From Cellulomonas sp. Leaf395 (GTDB lineage Bacteria; Actinomycetota; Actinomycetes; Actinomycetales; Cellulomonadaceae), in assembly GCF_001424125.1 (NCBI RefSeq), contig NZ_LMQI01000003.1, forward strand, positions 486,928-550,927: a stretch of DNA of 64,000 nt. The letters run 5' to 3'. Both the position numbers and the translations under genes were made by a program. This document shows positions 34,611 through 42,581 of this stretch, one piece after another (position 1 is the stretch's first letter; every line of letters begins with the position of its first letter). Under the pieces are notes generated by a model, which was not told where the DNA came from, searched no databases, and saw only the letters and a list, made by a program, of their open reading frames with translations.

Positions 34611-35972
34611 ATGGCGCCACAGCTCGCGACCGACGCCAGCACTGCCCCCGTACTCGACGCCGCGCCGCTCACCCGCCGCCCCGGACGCTGGATCGACGGC
34701 TGGAACCCGGAGGACGAGGGCCAGTGGGCCTCCGTCGGCCGGGTCATCGCACGCCGGAACCTGGGTCTGTCGATCTTCGCCGAGTTCCTCGGTTTCGCCG
34801 TCTGGGCGCTGTGGAGCATCGTCGTCCCGCGTCTGCCCGACGCCGGCTTCGTCCTGACCGTCGACCAGATGTTCTGGCTGATCGCCCTGCCCACGCTCGT
34901 CGGCGCCACCCTGCGCATCCCCTACACGTTCGCGGTGCCGATCTTCGGCGGCCGCAACTGGACCATCGTGTCCGCGCTTCTGCTCCTCCTCCCGACCGTC
35001 GCGCTGGGCGTGGCCGTGCAGAACCCGGAGCTGGGCTTCCCCGCCCTGCTCGCGGTCGCTGCGCTGGCGGGCTTCGGCGGTGGCAACTTCGCCTCGTCGA
35101 TGGCGAACATCTCGTTCTTCTACCCGGAGAAGGAGAAGGGCCGCGCGCTCGGCCTCAACGCGGCGGGCGGCAACATCGGCACGGCCGCGGTGCAGTGGGC
35201 GGTGCCGATCGTCGTCGTCATCGGCGCCGGTATGCAGCTCCAGTGGGCCGGCTTCATGTTCGTGCCACTCATCGTGATCGCGGCGTTCCTCGCGTTTCGC
35301 TACATGGACAACCTGTCGAACGCCAAGGCTGACCCGCGGGCCTACGGCGTCGCCGCCCGGTCTCGGCACACCTGGATCATCTCGTTCATCTACATCGGCA
35401 CCTTCGGGTCGTTCATCGGCTTCTCCGGGGCGTTCCCGCTGCTGCTGGCGAACACGTTCCCTGAGGTCACCCTCACGATCGCGTTCGCCGGTGCGCTCGT
35501 CGGTTCCATCGCCCGACCGCTCGGCGGCATCCTCGCCGACAAGCTGGGCGGCGCACGGGTCACCATCGGGGCGTTCGTCGTCATGGCGAGCGGTGTGGTC
35601 TGCGCGATCTTCGCGCTGCGGGCGCACGCGTTCTGGCCGTTCCTCGCCTCGTTCCTCGTCCTCTTCATCGCCACCGGCGCCGGTAACGGCTCGGTCTACC
35701 GGATGATCCCCGCGGTGTTCCGGTTCGGCGCCACGGACTACGAGGACCGCGCCCGTCGCGCCAAGGCCGCCGCCGGCTGCCTCGGCATCGCCGGTGCCAT
35801 CGGAGCGTTCGGCGGCTTCCTCATCCCGCGCGGGTTCGCCATCTCCACCACGGAGACGGGCAACATCCAGGCAGCACTCTGGGTGATCGTCGGCCTGTAC
35901 CTGATCATGAGCCTGACCACGTGGGCCGTGTACCAGCGCCGCAACGGCACCTTCGGCTCGACGGTCATCTGA
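34611..35972 (+). CDS. narK: Nitrate/nitrite MFS transporter NarK
   Basis: 453 residues, 12 spans. The nitrate signatures are present: AGFGGGNFASSMANISFFYPEKEKGRALGLNAAGGNIG and a second Gly-rich stretch FIATGAGNGSVYRMIPAVF. It imports nitrate for the reductase encoded next (TGATG overlap at 35972). GGAGG lies 5 nt before the ATG. Follows modABC, so molybdenum and nitrate supply are adjacent. Confidence 0.95.
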   Translation: MAPQLATDASTAPVLDAAPLTRRPGRWIDGWNPEDEGQWASVGRVIARRNLGLSIFAEFLGFAVWALWSIVVPRLPDAGFVLTVDQMFWLIALPTLVGATLRIPYTFAVPIFGGRNWTIVSALLLLLPTVALGVAVQNPELGFPALLAVAALAGFGGGNFASSMANISFFYPEKEKGRALGLNAAGGNIGTAAVQWAVPIVVVIGAGMQLQWAGFMFVPLIVIAAFLAFRYMDNLSNAKADPRAYGVAARSRHTWIISFIYIGTFGSFIGFSGAFPLLLANTFPEVTLTIAFAGALVGSIARPLGGILADKLGGARVTIGAFVVMASGVVCAIFALRAHAFWPFLASFLVLFIATGAGNGSVYRMIPAVFRFGATDYEDRARRAKAAAGCLGIAGAIGAFGGFLIPRGFAISTTETGNIQAALWVIVGLYLIMSLTTWAVYQRRNGTFGSTVI

Positions 35973-38140
35973 TGACCCAGCTCGCGGCGGTGACGAAGAC
36001 GGGTGCAGACACGCACTGCCCCTACTGCGCGCTGCAGTGCGCGCAGACCCTGCACACGTCTGATGCAGGTCTCGTCACCGCCGCGGGTAGGGACTTCCCG
36101 ACCAACAAGGGCGGCATGTGCCAGAAGGGCTGGACGTCCCCGACCCTGCTGCGCGCGCCGGACCGCCTGACCACGCCGCTCCTGCACGGGCAGCCGGTGT
36201 CCTGGGACACGGCGATGACGTTCGTCGCCGAGCGCCTGGCGTCCCTGCGGGCCGAGCACGGGCCGGCGTCCGTGGCCGTGTTCGGCGGCGGCGGGCTGAC
36301 CAACGAGAAGGCGTACGCGCTCGGCAAGTTCGCACGGACCGTGCTGGCGACGCCGAACATCGACTACAACGGCCGGTTCTGCATGGCGAGCGCCGCCGCC
36401 GGTGCCAACCGGACGCTCGGGCTCGACCGTGGCCTGCCGTTCCCGCTCGCCGACCTCGGCGGGGCGCAGGCGGTCCTGCTGCTCGGCTCGAACCTCGCCG
36501 AGACGATGCCGCCGTCCGTCCAGCACCTCGCGGGGGTGCGGGCGACCGGTGGCCTGGTCGTCGTGGACCCCCGCCGGTCGGCGACCGCGGACCTCACCGC
36601 CGACGACGGCGGGCTGCACATCCAGCCGGTGCCGGGCACCGACCTCGCGCTGCTGCTGGGTCTCGCGCACATCGTCCTGGCGGAGGGCTTCGCCGACGAC
36701 GAGTACCTGGCCGAGCGGACCACGGGTCTCGACGACGTCCGCCGCTCGCTGGCGCTCTGGTGGCCGGAGCGGACCGAGCAGGTCACCGGCGTCCCCGTCG
36801 CGACCCTGCGCCGCGCCGCGTTCCTGCTGGCCAACGCCTCACCGTCGCGCGGCGGGTCCGGCGCCTACATCCTCACGGGCCGCGGCGTCGAGCAGAGCAC
36901 GCAGGGCACCGACACCGTCACCGCGGCGATCACGCTCGCGCTCCTGCTCGGCCTCCCCGGCCGGGTCGGCTCCGGCTACGGCGCGATCACCGGCCAGGGC
37001 AACGGTCAGGGCGGTCGCGAGCACGGGCAGAAGGCCGACCAGCTGCCGGGGTACCGGTCCATCGAGGATCAGGCAGCGCGCGCGCACGTCGCGGGCGTGT
37101 GGGGCGTCGAGGCCGCCGACCTGCCGCGGACCGGGATGCCCGCCATCGAGCTGCTGCGGTCGCTGGGCACGCCGGGCGGTCCGAAGGCGCTGCTCGTGCA
37201 CGGCTCCAACGTGCTGGTCAGCGCCCCGGACGCCGACCGCGTCCGCGAGCGGCTGGCGTCCCTCGACCTGCTGGTGGTGTGCGACTTCCTGCCGTCGGAG
37301 ACGGCCCTGCTGGCCGACGTCGTCCTGCCCGTCACGCAGTGGGCGGAGGAGGAGGGCACGATGACGTCGCTCGAAGGCCGCGTCATCCGTCGCCGCCGCG
37401 CCCTGCCGCCGCCGCCCGGGGTGCGCAGCGAGCTCGAGATCCTCGCCGACCTCGCCCAGCGGCTCGGGTCGCCGGTCCGGTTCGACACGTCGCCGGCCGC
37501 CGTCTTCGACGAGCTCGCGCGGGCGTCGGCGGGCGGCCGGGCCGACTACAGCGGCCTCAGCCACGCGCGCCTGGACGCCGAGCCGGACCTGTTCTGGCCG
37601 GTCCCCGCCGGCCCGACGCCGCACCCCGGCACCCCGCGGATGTTCCTGGACCGCTTCCCGACGCCCGACGGTCGCGCCCGCCTGATCCCGGTGGACCACC
37701 GCGGACCGTCCGACGACCTGCGCACCGACGCGCCCCTGTTCCTGATCACCGGCCGCGTCCTCGCGCACTACCAGTCCGGTGCGCAGACCCGCCGCGTGCC
37801 CGAGCTCGTGCGCAGCGCACCGACGCCGTTCGTCGAGCTCCACCCGCTGCTCGCGGACCGGCTCGGCATCGACGAGGGCGACCTGGTGCAGCTCGACACC
37901 GAGCGCGGTCGCGGGGTGGTCCGGGCCCGGCTCACCGACGCGCTGCGGCCCGACACGGTCTTCATGCCGTTCCACTGGGCGGGCACCGGCAGCGCCAACC
38001 GGCTCACCACCGACGCCACCGACCCGATCTCCGGCATGCCCGAGTTCAAGGTCTGCGCCGTCGCGGTGCAGCGCTGGGACGGCCCGGTCGAGGTGCTGGA
38101 CGACGAGACGTTGCTGTTCGTGGAAGAGGTTCTTCGATGA
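35972..38140 (+). CDS. nasA: Assimilatory nitrate reductase catalytic subunit (molybdopterin, 4Fe-4S)
   Basis: 722 residues, cytoplasmic Mo-bisMGD enzyme reducing nitrate to nitrite. The 4Fe-4S ligands are in HCPYCALQCAQ and, about 27 residues later, GGMCQKGW. Cofactor-domain landmarks: RFCMASAAAGANRTLGLD, LLLGSNLAETMPP, GQGNGQGGREHGQKADQLPGYR and the C-terminal MPFHWAGTGSANRLTTDATDPISGMPEFK. It lacks the C-terminal 2Fe-2S module seen in some NasA proteins; that module is in the next gene. Start ATG shares one base with the narK stop. Confidence 0.94.
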   Translation: MTQLAAVTKTGADTHCPYCALQCAQTLHTSDAGLVTAAGRDFPTNKGGMCQKGWTSPTLLRAPDRLTTPLLHGQPVSWDTAMTFVAERLASLRAEHGPASVAVFGGGGLTNEKAYALGKFARTVLATPNIDYNGRFCMASAAAGANRTLGLDRGLPFPLADLGGAQAVLLLGSNLAETMPPSVQHLAGVRATGGLVVVDPRRSATADLTADDGGLHIQPVPGTDLALLLGLAHIVLAEGFADDEYLAERTTGLDDVRRSLALWWPERTEQVTGVPVATLRRAAFLLANASPSRGGSGAYILTGRGVEQSTQGTDTVTAAITLALLLGLPGRVGSGYGAITGQGNGQGGREHGQKADQLPGYRSIEDQAARAHVAGVWGVEAADLPRTGMPAIELLRSLGTPGGPKALLVHGSNVLVSAPDADRVRERLASLDLLVVCDFLPSETALLADVVLPVTQWAEEEGTMTSLEGRVIRRRRALPPPPGVRSELEILADLAQRLGSPVRFDTSPAAVFDELARASAGGRADYSGLSHARLDAEPDLFWPVPAGPTPHPGTPRMFLDRFPTPDGRARLIPVDHRGPSDDLRTDAPLFLITGRVLAHYQSGAQTRRVPELVRSAPTPFVELHPLLADRLGIDEGDLVQLDTERGRGVVRARLTDALRPDTVFMPFHWAGTGSANRLTTDATDPISGMPEFKVCAVAVQRWDGPVEVLDDETLLFVEEVLR

Positions 38141-39666
38141 GTCCTGCTGGCAACCAGGTTCGCGTGGTCGTGGTCGGCCACGGCATGGTCGGCGCACGGT
38201 TCGTCGACGACCTGCACCAGCGCGACCCGAGCGGCCGGTTCCTCACGACGGTCCTGGGCGCCGAGGAGTACGAGCCGTACAACCGCGTCCTGCTGTCCGA
38301 GGTGGTCGCGGGCAAGCTCGACGTCGCCTCGATCACGCTGCCGAACAGCAGCCACCGCACGTCCAGCACCGTGCTGCCCGGCACGCAGGCGGTCACCATC
38401 GACCGCCGTGCCGGCGTCGTGCACGACCACGCCGGTGAGCGGCACCGGTACGACGTCCTCGTCCTGGCCACCGGCGCCCGGGCGCGCATCCCGGAGCTGT
38501 TCGGCCGGCGCGACGACGACGACCTGCCCGCCGGTGTGCACGCGCTGCGCACGCTCGACGACGCGCGCGAGATCGTCGCGGCCACCGTGAACGCCCGCCG
38601 CGCGGTCGTCGTCGGCGGGGGCGTGCTCGGGCTCGAGGTCGCGTGCGGGCTCGCGCACCGCGGTCTGACCGTCACGGTGGTGCACGGGGGTGCGAACCTC
38701 ATGGACCGCCAGCTCGACGGACCCGCCGCCGCGGCGGCCACCGCCCGGCTCACGTCGCTCGGCATCTCGGTCCGGGTCGGTGCCCGCACCGAGGAGGCCG
38801 TCATCAGCGACGGACGCGTCACCGGTGTGCGGCTCGAGGGCGGCGAGGTGCTGGGCGCGGACCTGCTGGTGCTCACCGCGGGGACGGTCCCGGAGGTCGG
38901 GCTCGCCCAGCGGGCCGGCCTCGACGTGGCCCGCGGCATCGTCGTCGGCACCGATCTCGCGTCGCCCGCCGACGCGCGCGTGTTCGCCATCGGAGACTGC
39001 GCCGAACCTCCCGAGGGTGGCTCGGGGCTCATCGCCCAAGGCTGGGACCAGGCCCGCCGCCTCGCGACCCTGCTCACGGAGCCGTCCGCCGCCCGCGACG
39101 ACGTCCCGCTGCCGACCGTCGGCACCGACGTCGTCAAGGTCAAGGGCGTCGGGCTCGACGTCGTCGCGATGGGGGTCTGCGGGCCGCTGACCGGCGGTCG
39201 GCGGGTCCGGCTCAGCGACCCCGAGGGTGGCCGGCACATCGAGGTGGTCGTCGCCGACGGTCGCGTCATCGGTGCCACCTGCGTGGGCGCCGGGCCTGTC
39301 GCGGCCGACCTCGTCGCGGCCTACACGCGCGGCACCCCCGCACCCACCGACCCCGCCCAGCTGCTGGTCCGGCCCGTCGCCGGGACGGCCGTCCCCGCCG
39401 CCAGCCCGACGATGATGCCCGACCGCGCCGTCGTGTGCCGGTGCAACGGGGTCACCAAGGGCGACATCGTCGGCTGCTGGCGGCACGGCGGCCGGACGGT
39501 CGACGACGTGGCCGCGTCGACCCGCGCGACCACCGGGTGCGGCGGCTGCAAGGACGCCGTCTGCGGCATCGTCGACTGGCTCCGCCGCTCCGACCCGGAC
39601 CAGCCGGCCCCGTCGAAAGCATCGGAGGACTTCGGTCGAGACCCGGCGCCCGTCACCGCACGCTGA
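38137..39666 (+). CDS. FAD-dependent electron-transfer subunit of nitrate reductase (NirB N-domain/BFD)
   Basis: 509 residues. An N-terminal Rossmann FAD domain (VVVVGHGMVGARFVDDL) and NAD domain (AVVVGGGVLGLEVACGLA) resemble the NirB N-half, and a C-terminal bacterioferritin-associated-ferredoxin-type [2Fe-2S] site has VVCRCNGVTKGDIVGC and TTGCGGCKDAVC. This matches NasB/NasC-type subunits that pass NAD(P)H electrons to NasA. It has no sirohaem domain, so it is not the nitrite reductase. Overlaps nasA by 4 nt. Confidence 0.9.
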   Translation: MSPAGNQVRVVVVGHGMVGARFVDDLHQRDPSGRFLTTVLGAEEYEPYNRVLLSEVVAGKLDVASITLPNSSHRTSSTVLPGTQAVTIDRRAGVVHDHAGERHRYDVLVLATGARARIPELFGRRDDDDLPAGVHALRTLDDAREIVAATVNARRAVVVGGGVLGLEVACGLAHRGLTVTVVHGGANLMDRQLDGPAAAAATARLTSLGISVRVGARTEEAVISDGRVTGVRLEGGEVLGADLLVLTAGTVPEVGLAQRAGLDVARGIVVGTDLASPADARVFAIGDCAEPPEGGSGLIAQGWDQARRLATLLTEPSAARDDVPLPTVGTDVVKVKGVGLDVVAMGVCGPLTGGRRVRLSDPEGGRHIEVVVADGRVIGATCVGAGPVAADLVAAYTRGTPAPTDPAQLLVRPVAGTAVPAASPTMMPDRAVVCRCNGVTKGDIVGCWRHGGRTVDDVAASTRATTGCGGCKDAVCGIVDWLRRSDPDQPAPSKASEDFGRDPAPVTAR

Positions 39667-39678
39667 CGTCCAACCCGA

Positions 39679-39698
39679 CCTCGGTGACGCGACCGAGG
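39679..39698. terminator. Stem-loop between convergent nitrate operon and molybdoenzyme gene
   Basis: CCTCGGT (39679-39685) and ACCGAGG (39692-39698) with a 6-nt loop. It follows the flavoprotein stop at 39666 and precedes the convergent stop at 39716. Confidence 0.5.
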
Positions 39699-39715
39699 CG
39701 GTCGTCGGCTAGCGG

Positions 39716-41242
39716 TCAGGTGACGATGACGCGGACCGTGTCGTAGCCCGTCGCGCCGTCCGGGATGACGTCGGCGACCGCGCCGGTCTGCGGGCCCTGC
39801 GGGTCGGACGCGCGGACGAACAGCTCGTGCGAGCCGGGCTCCGCGTCCCACGTCCACGACCACTGCCGCCACGAGTCGATGCCGCCGTCGTCGGCCAGCG
39901 TCGCGTCGTTCCAGTCGCCGTCGTCGACCCGGACCTGCACGCCGGTGATGCCGCGGTGCTGCGCCCAGGCGGTACCGGCCACGACCACCGACCCGGCGGG
40001 GACGGAGTTCCCCTGCGTCGGCACCTCGATGCGCGATTGCGTCTTGACCGGCCCCTCCGCTGACCAGCCACGATCCGTCCAGTACGCCGTCGCGTCCGCG
40101 AACCGGGTGACTCGCAGCTCGGTGACCCACTTCGTCGCGGATACGTACCCGTACAGCCCCGGCACGACCATGCGCACCGGGAACCCGTGCTCGACGGGCA
40201 GCGGCTCGCCGTCCATGGCGATGGCCAGCAGCGCGTCGCGACCGTCGGTCAGGGCGGCGAGGGGAGTCGACGCCGTGAACCCGTCGATGCTCCGGGACAG
40301 CACCATGTCGGCGTCGGCGGTGGGCCGCGCCCGCGCGAGCAGGTCCGCGATGGGCATGCCCAGCCAGAGCTGGTTGCCGATGAGGTCGCCGCCGACCGGG
40401 TTGGACACGCACGCGAGCGTCACCCACGCCTCCACCAGGTCGCTGTCCAGCAGCTCGTCCCAGGTGAGCGTGACCTCCTCCTCGACCATGCCGTGCACCC
40501 GCAGGCTCCAGGTCTGGGGGTCGACCTGCGGCACCACGAGGGCGGTGTCGATCCGGTAGAACTCGTCCGCGGGCGTCTGCCAGGGCTCGACACCGTCCAC
40601 CCCGATGTCGACCCCGGCGGGGACGGGTGCGGCGGTGGTCGCCGGGCGGGGGATCTGGATCGCCGATCGTGCCGACTGTGCTCCGCGCGCCCCGGCGCCG
40701 ATGACCCGGCCGATCACCACGCCGACCACACCGAGCGCACCGGCCGCGGCGGTGGCCTGCAGGAACGTGCGCCGCTCGACCCCTTCAGGCCGGGGCCGCT
40801 GTGGCGCTCCGGGAAGGCGACGGACCAGCTCGCGGAGAGTCAGGAGGCCCGCGATCGCGCCGACCACGGCCGGCGCCGCGGCGAGCGTGCCTGCGTCCGG
40901 TCGACCCATCGCCGCCAGCCCCGCGACGGCACCGAGCACGACGACGAGGGTGGCGCCCCACGCCCAGCGCCGTGCGGCGAGCACCCCGGCCAGCGCGGCG
41001 AGCGCGAGCACGACAACCACCTCGCCGATCGCGAGGACCACCTTGTCCGCCGTGCCGAACGTCGAGGCGGCGAAGTCCTTGAGCCACGCGGGGGTCGCGT
41101 CGACGAACGCGGCCCCGACGGCGACGAGCGGGTCGGTGCTCGGCCCGGTGAGCAGCGCGACGAGCGACCCGACGCCGAGCGTCACCGCACCCGCAGCGAG
41201 TCCGGCGAGGGCGGCGAGCCCGGTGTCCCGACGTCCAGCCAT
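39716..41242 (-). CDS. Membrane-anchored sulfite-oxidase-family molybdoenzyme
   Basis: 508 residues. Four N-terminal spans (about 1-140) are followed by RRTFLQATAAAGALGVVGVV, a twin-arginine-like motif with a hydrophobic core, then a sulfite oxidase molybdopterin domain whose Mo-coordinating Cys is in WVTLACVSNPVGGDLIGNQLW. Substrate-pocket regions PVRMVVPGLYGYVSATKWV and a C-terminal Mo-co dimerisation domain follow. The oxidoreductase domain should be extracytoplasmic. ATG 41242 has AAGGAGG 8 nt upstream, which beats the GTG at 41272. It may oxidise sulfite or reduce oxidised Met/S-oxides; not decided by sequence. Confidence 0.9.
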   Translation of the reverse strand: MAGRRDTGLAALAGLAAGAVTLGVGSLVALLTGPSTDPLVAVGAAFVDATPAWLKDFAASTFGTADKVVLAIGEVVVVLALAALAGVLAARRWAWGATLVVVLGAVAGLAAMGRPDAGTLAAAPAVVGAIAGLLTLRELVRRLPGAPQRPRPEGVERRTFLQATAAAGALGVVGVVIGRVIGAGARGAQSARSAIQIPRPATTAAPVPAGVDIGVDGVEPWQTPADEFYRIDTALVVPQVDPQTWSLRVHGMVEEEVTLTWDELLDSDLVEAWVTLACVSNPVGGDLIGNQLWLGMPIADLLARARPTADADMVLSRSIDGFTASTPLAALTDGRDALLAIAMDGEPLPVEHGFPVRMVVPGLYGYVSATKWVTELRVTRFADATAYWTDRGWSAEGPVKTQSRIEVPTQGNSVPAGSVVVAGTAWAQHRGITGVQVRVDDGDWNDATLADDGGIDSWRQWSWTWDAEPGSHELFVRASDPQGPQTGAVADVIPDGATGYDTVRVIVT

Positions 41243-41365
41243 CTGCTGCGTGCCTCCTTGGTGAACGGTCACCGCTGACTCTGCCCGGCCGGGCCCAGGA
41301 TGTCGTCACCCACCCCAACGTCCGACCCTCCGACGCCCATACCGCGCACGTCACGATCACCAGCG

Positions 41366-41436
41366 TCCGCACATCCGGTCGCCCGGACAACCGAACCTGC
41401 GGACGTTGCTGTCCTGCGGGCGACCGAACGTGCGGA
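41366..41436. repeat. Long imperfect inverted repeat with related internal unit
   Basis: Left arm 41366-41389 and right arm 41410-41436 are nearly complementary; the right arm carries a few extra bases. Between them, 41390-41404 (ACCGAACCTGCGGAC) is a third, reverse-oriented copy of the GTCCGCACATCCGGT unit at 41365-41379. It sits between the HIT and molybdoenzyme genes, both on the minus strand. Confidence 0.6.
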
Positions 41437-41452
41437 GGTGACGGGGTGATGG

Positions 41453-41899
41453 TCAGAGGGCGGGGCTGGTCAGCGTCGCCGGGACGTGGGCGGCGTGGCC
41501 CTGGTCGCGCAGGGCGGCGCGGATCCGCTCGGCTGCGTCGTCCAGCTCCGCCGCGGGGACGTCCGTGCGGGCGTTGCGGAACGACAGGCTCGCCTCGCCC
41601 CAGGCGGGCAGGACGTGCAGGTGCAGGTGGTCGACCTCGAAGCCGGCGACGAGCAGTGCGGCGCGCGGCGCGGACCAGGCCTGCTGCTGCGCCTGCCCGA
41701 TCGTCTTCGCCACCAGCATCAGGTGCGCCAGCACGTCGTTGGGCGCCTCGGTGAGCTGCACGATCTCGTCGCGGGGGACCACGAGCATGTGGCCCTCGGT
41801 GATCGGGGCGATGGTGCCGATGACGACGGCGATGTCGTCGGCCCACACGAAACGGGCGGGGATGTCCCCGGCGATGATCTGGGTGAACAGGGTGCTCAT
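41453..41899 (-). CDS. HIT family nucleotide hydrolase/transferase
   Basis: 148 residues. The HIT triad is in FEVDHLHLHVLPAWGEA (HxHxH), and the N-terminus LFTQIIAGDIPARFVWADD and GHMLVVPRDEI are family-typical. Probably cleaves AMP-X compounds in the cytoplasm. TAGCGT followed by 6 nt precedes the ATG, with no Shine-Dalgarno. It sits between the two halves of the nitrate locus but has no evident functional link to it. Confidence 0.92.
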   Translation of the reverse strand: MSTLFTQIIAGDIPARFVWADDIAVVIGTIAPITEGHMLVVPRDEIVQLTEAPNDVLAHLMLVAKTIGQAQQQAWSAPRAALLVAGFEVDHLHLHVLPAWGEASLSFRNARTDVPAAELDDAAERIRAALRDQGHAAHVPATLTSPAL

Positions 41900-41905
41900 G
41901 ACGCC

Positions 41906-41911
41906 ACGCTA
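41906..41911 (-). promoter_or_regulatory. -10 hexamer TAGCGT of the HIT gene
   Basis: Minus-strand TAGCGT followed by 6 nt and ATG at 41899. The hexamer overlaps the 3' edge region of the DUF1697 gene (stop at 41913). Confidence 0.4.
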
Positions 41912-41912
41912 G

Positions 41913-42446
41913 TCAGGCGCGCTCGCGGGCGAGCCGCTGGAGGGCGAGCACCGTGTTCCAGTTGCGGGCCGTCCCGGACCGGCCGGTCGCCTTCTCAAGC
42001 ACGGGGAGGGTGATCTTGGAGCGACCGATGCCGTCCGGGAAGTACGCGTAGGTCTCGTGGCCGGCGAACGCGACGGACTCGCGGCCGAAGGGCGTCGGGT
42101 CGAAGTCGGTGGATCCGGGCGCTCCGTCCCAGCAGTACAGGACCAGGTGCGACGGGTCCGAGGACGCCTCGTCGGGAAACGGCAGCCGCTTCACGATGGC
42201 GTCCCACTGCGCCAGGGAACGGGTGATCACGGGCACGTCGAAGCCGAGCTCCGCGACGAGCGCCTCGGTCAGTCCCGGTCCCACGGCGCAGGCGGCCCCG
42301 GACGGGACCAGCACGATGTTCCCGCTGTTCACGTAGGTGGTGACCTGGGTGTGTCCGAGGCTCTCGGCGACCTGGCGGAGCTGTGCCGACTTCACGGTGC
42401 GACCGCCGACGTTGACGGCGCGCAGGAGGGCGATGACCGGGCTCAT
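41913..42446 (-). CDS. DUF1697 family protein
   Basis: 177 residues. The opening MSPVIALLRAVNVGGRTVK, YVNSGNIVLV and the closing GRSGTARNWNTVLALQRLA are characteristic of DUF1697, a widespread actinobacterial family of unknown function. Divergent from nirB with 135 nt between. GAGAGT plus 6 nt precedes the ATG, a near-match to a leaderless promoter. Confidence 0.88.
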   Translation of the reverse strand: MSPVIALLRAVNVGGRTVKSAQLRQVAESLGHTQVTTYVNSGNIVLVPSGAACAVGPGLTEALVAELGFDVPVITRSLAQWDAIVKRLPFPDEASSDPSHLVLYCWDGAPGSTDFDPTPFGRESVAFAGHETYAYFPDGIGRSKITLPVLEKATGRSGTARNWNTVLALQRLARERA

Positions 42447-42489
42447 GGCCCCACTCTCACACCAGGCACCGACGCCGTGTGCGGGAAAG

Positions 42490-42505
42490 GTTCCCCCCAG
42501 GTAAC
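42490..42505 (-). promoter_or_regulatory. GlnR-like box upstream of nirB
   Basis: On the minus strand GTTAC-N6-GGAAC (42505 to 42490), one mismatch from the actinobacterial GlnR consensus GTnAC-N6-GaAAC. It is centred about 41 nt upstream of the TACCGT hexamer at 42539, a suitable place for activation. GlnR is known to control nitrite/nitrate genes in Streptomyces and mycobacteria. Confidence 0.5.
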
Positions 42506-42538
42506 CGAGCGGCGCCCTCGGTGGAAACAACCGGTTCC

Positions 42539-42544
42539 TACCGT
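42539..42544 (+). promoter_or_regulatory. -10 hexamer TACCGT of the nirBD operon
   Basis: TACCGT would give a start near 42551 and a roughly 30-nt leader with a GGAG ribosome site before the ATG at 42582. No good -35 is visible, consistent with an activator-dependent promoter. Confidence 0.45.
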
Positions 42545-42581
42545 GGGACGTGCCCCACCCCCCAGCCCGACGGAGCACCCC

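Noticed and set aside
33303..35627. 774-codon minus-strand open frame under modC and narK
   Set aside because: Asp/Arg/His-rich shadow with no recognisable domain, opposite two conserved genes.
36118..39666. 1182-codon open frame in another frame across nasA and its flavoprotein gene
   Set aside because: Only its last 510 codons (from 38137) are real. The first part is Arg/Pro-rich out-of-frame translation of nasA.
41243..41272. GTG 41272 as the start of the molybdoenzyme gene
   Set aside because: ATG 41242 has AAGGAGG at ideal spacing and begins just before the first membrane span.
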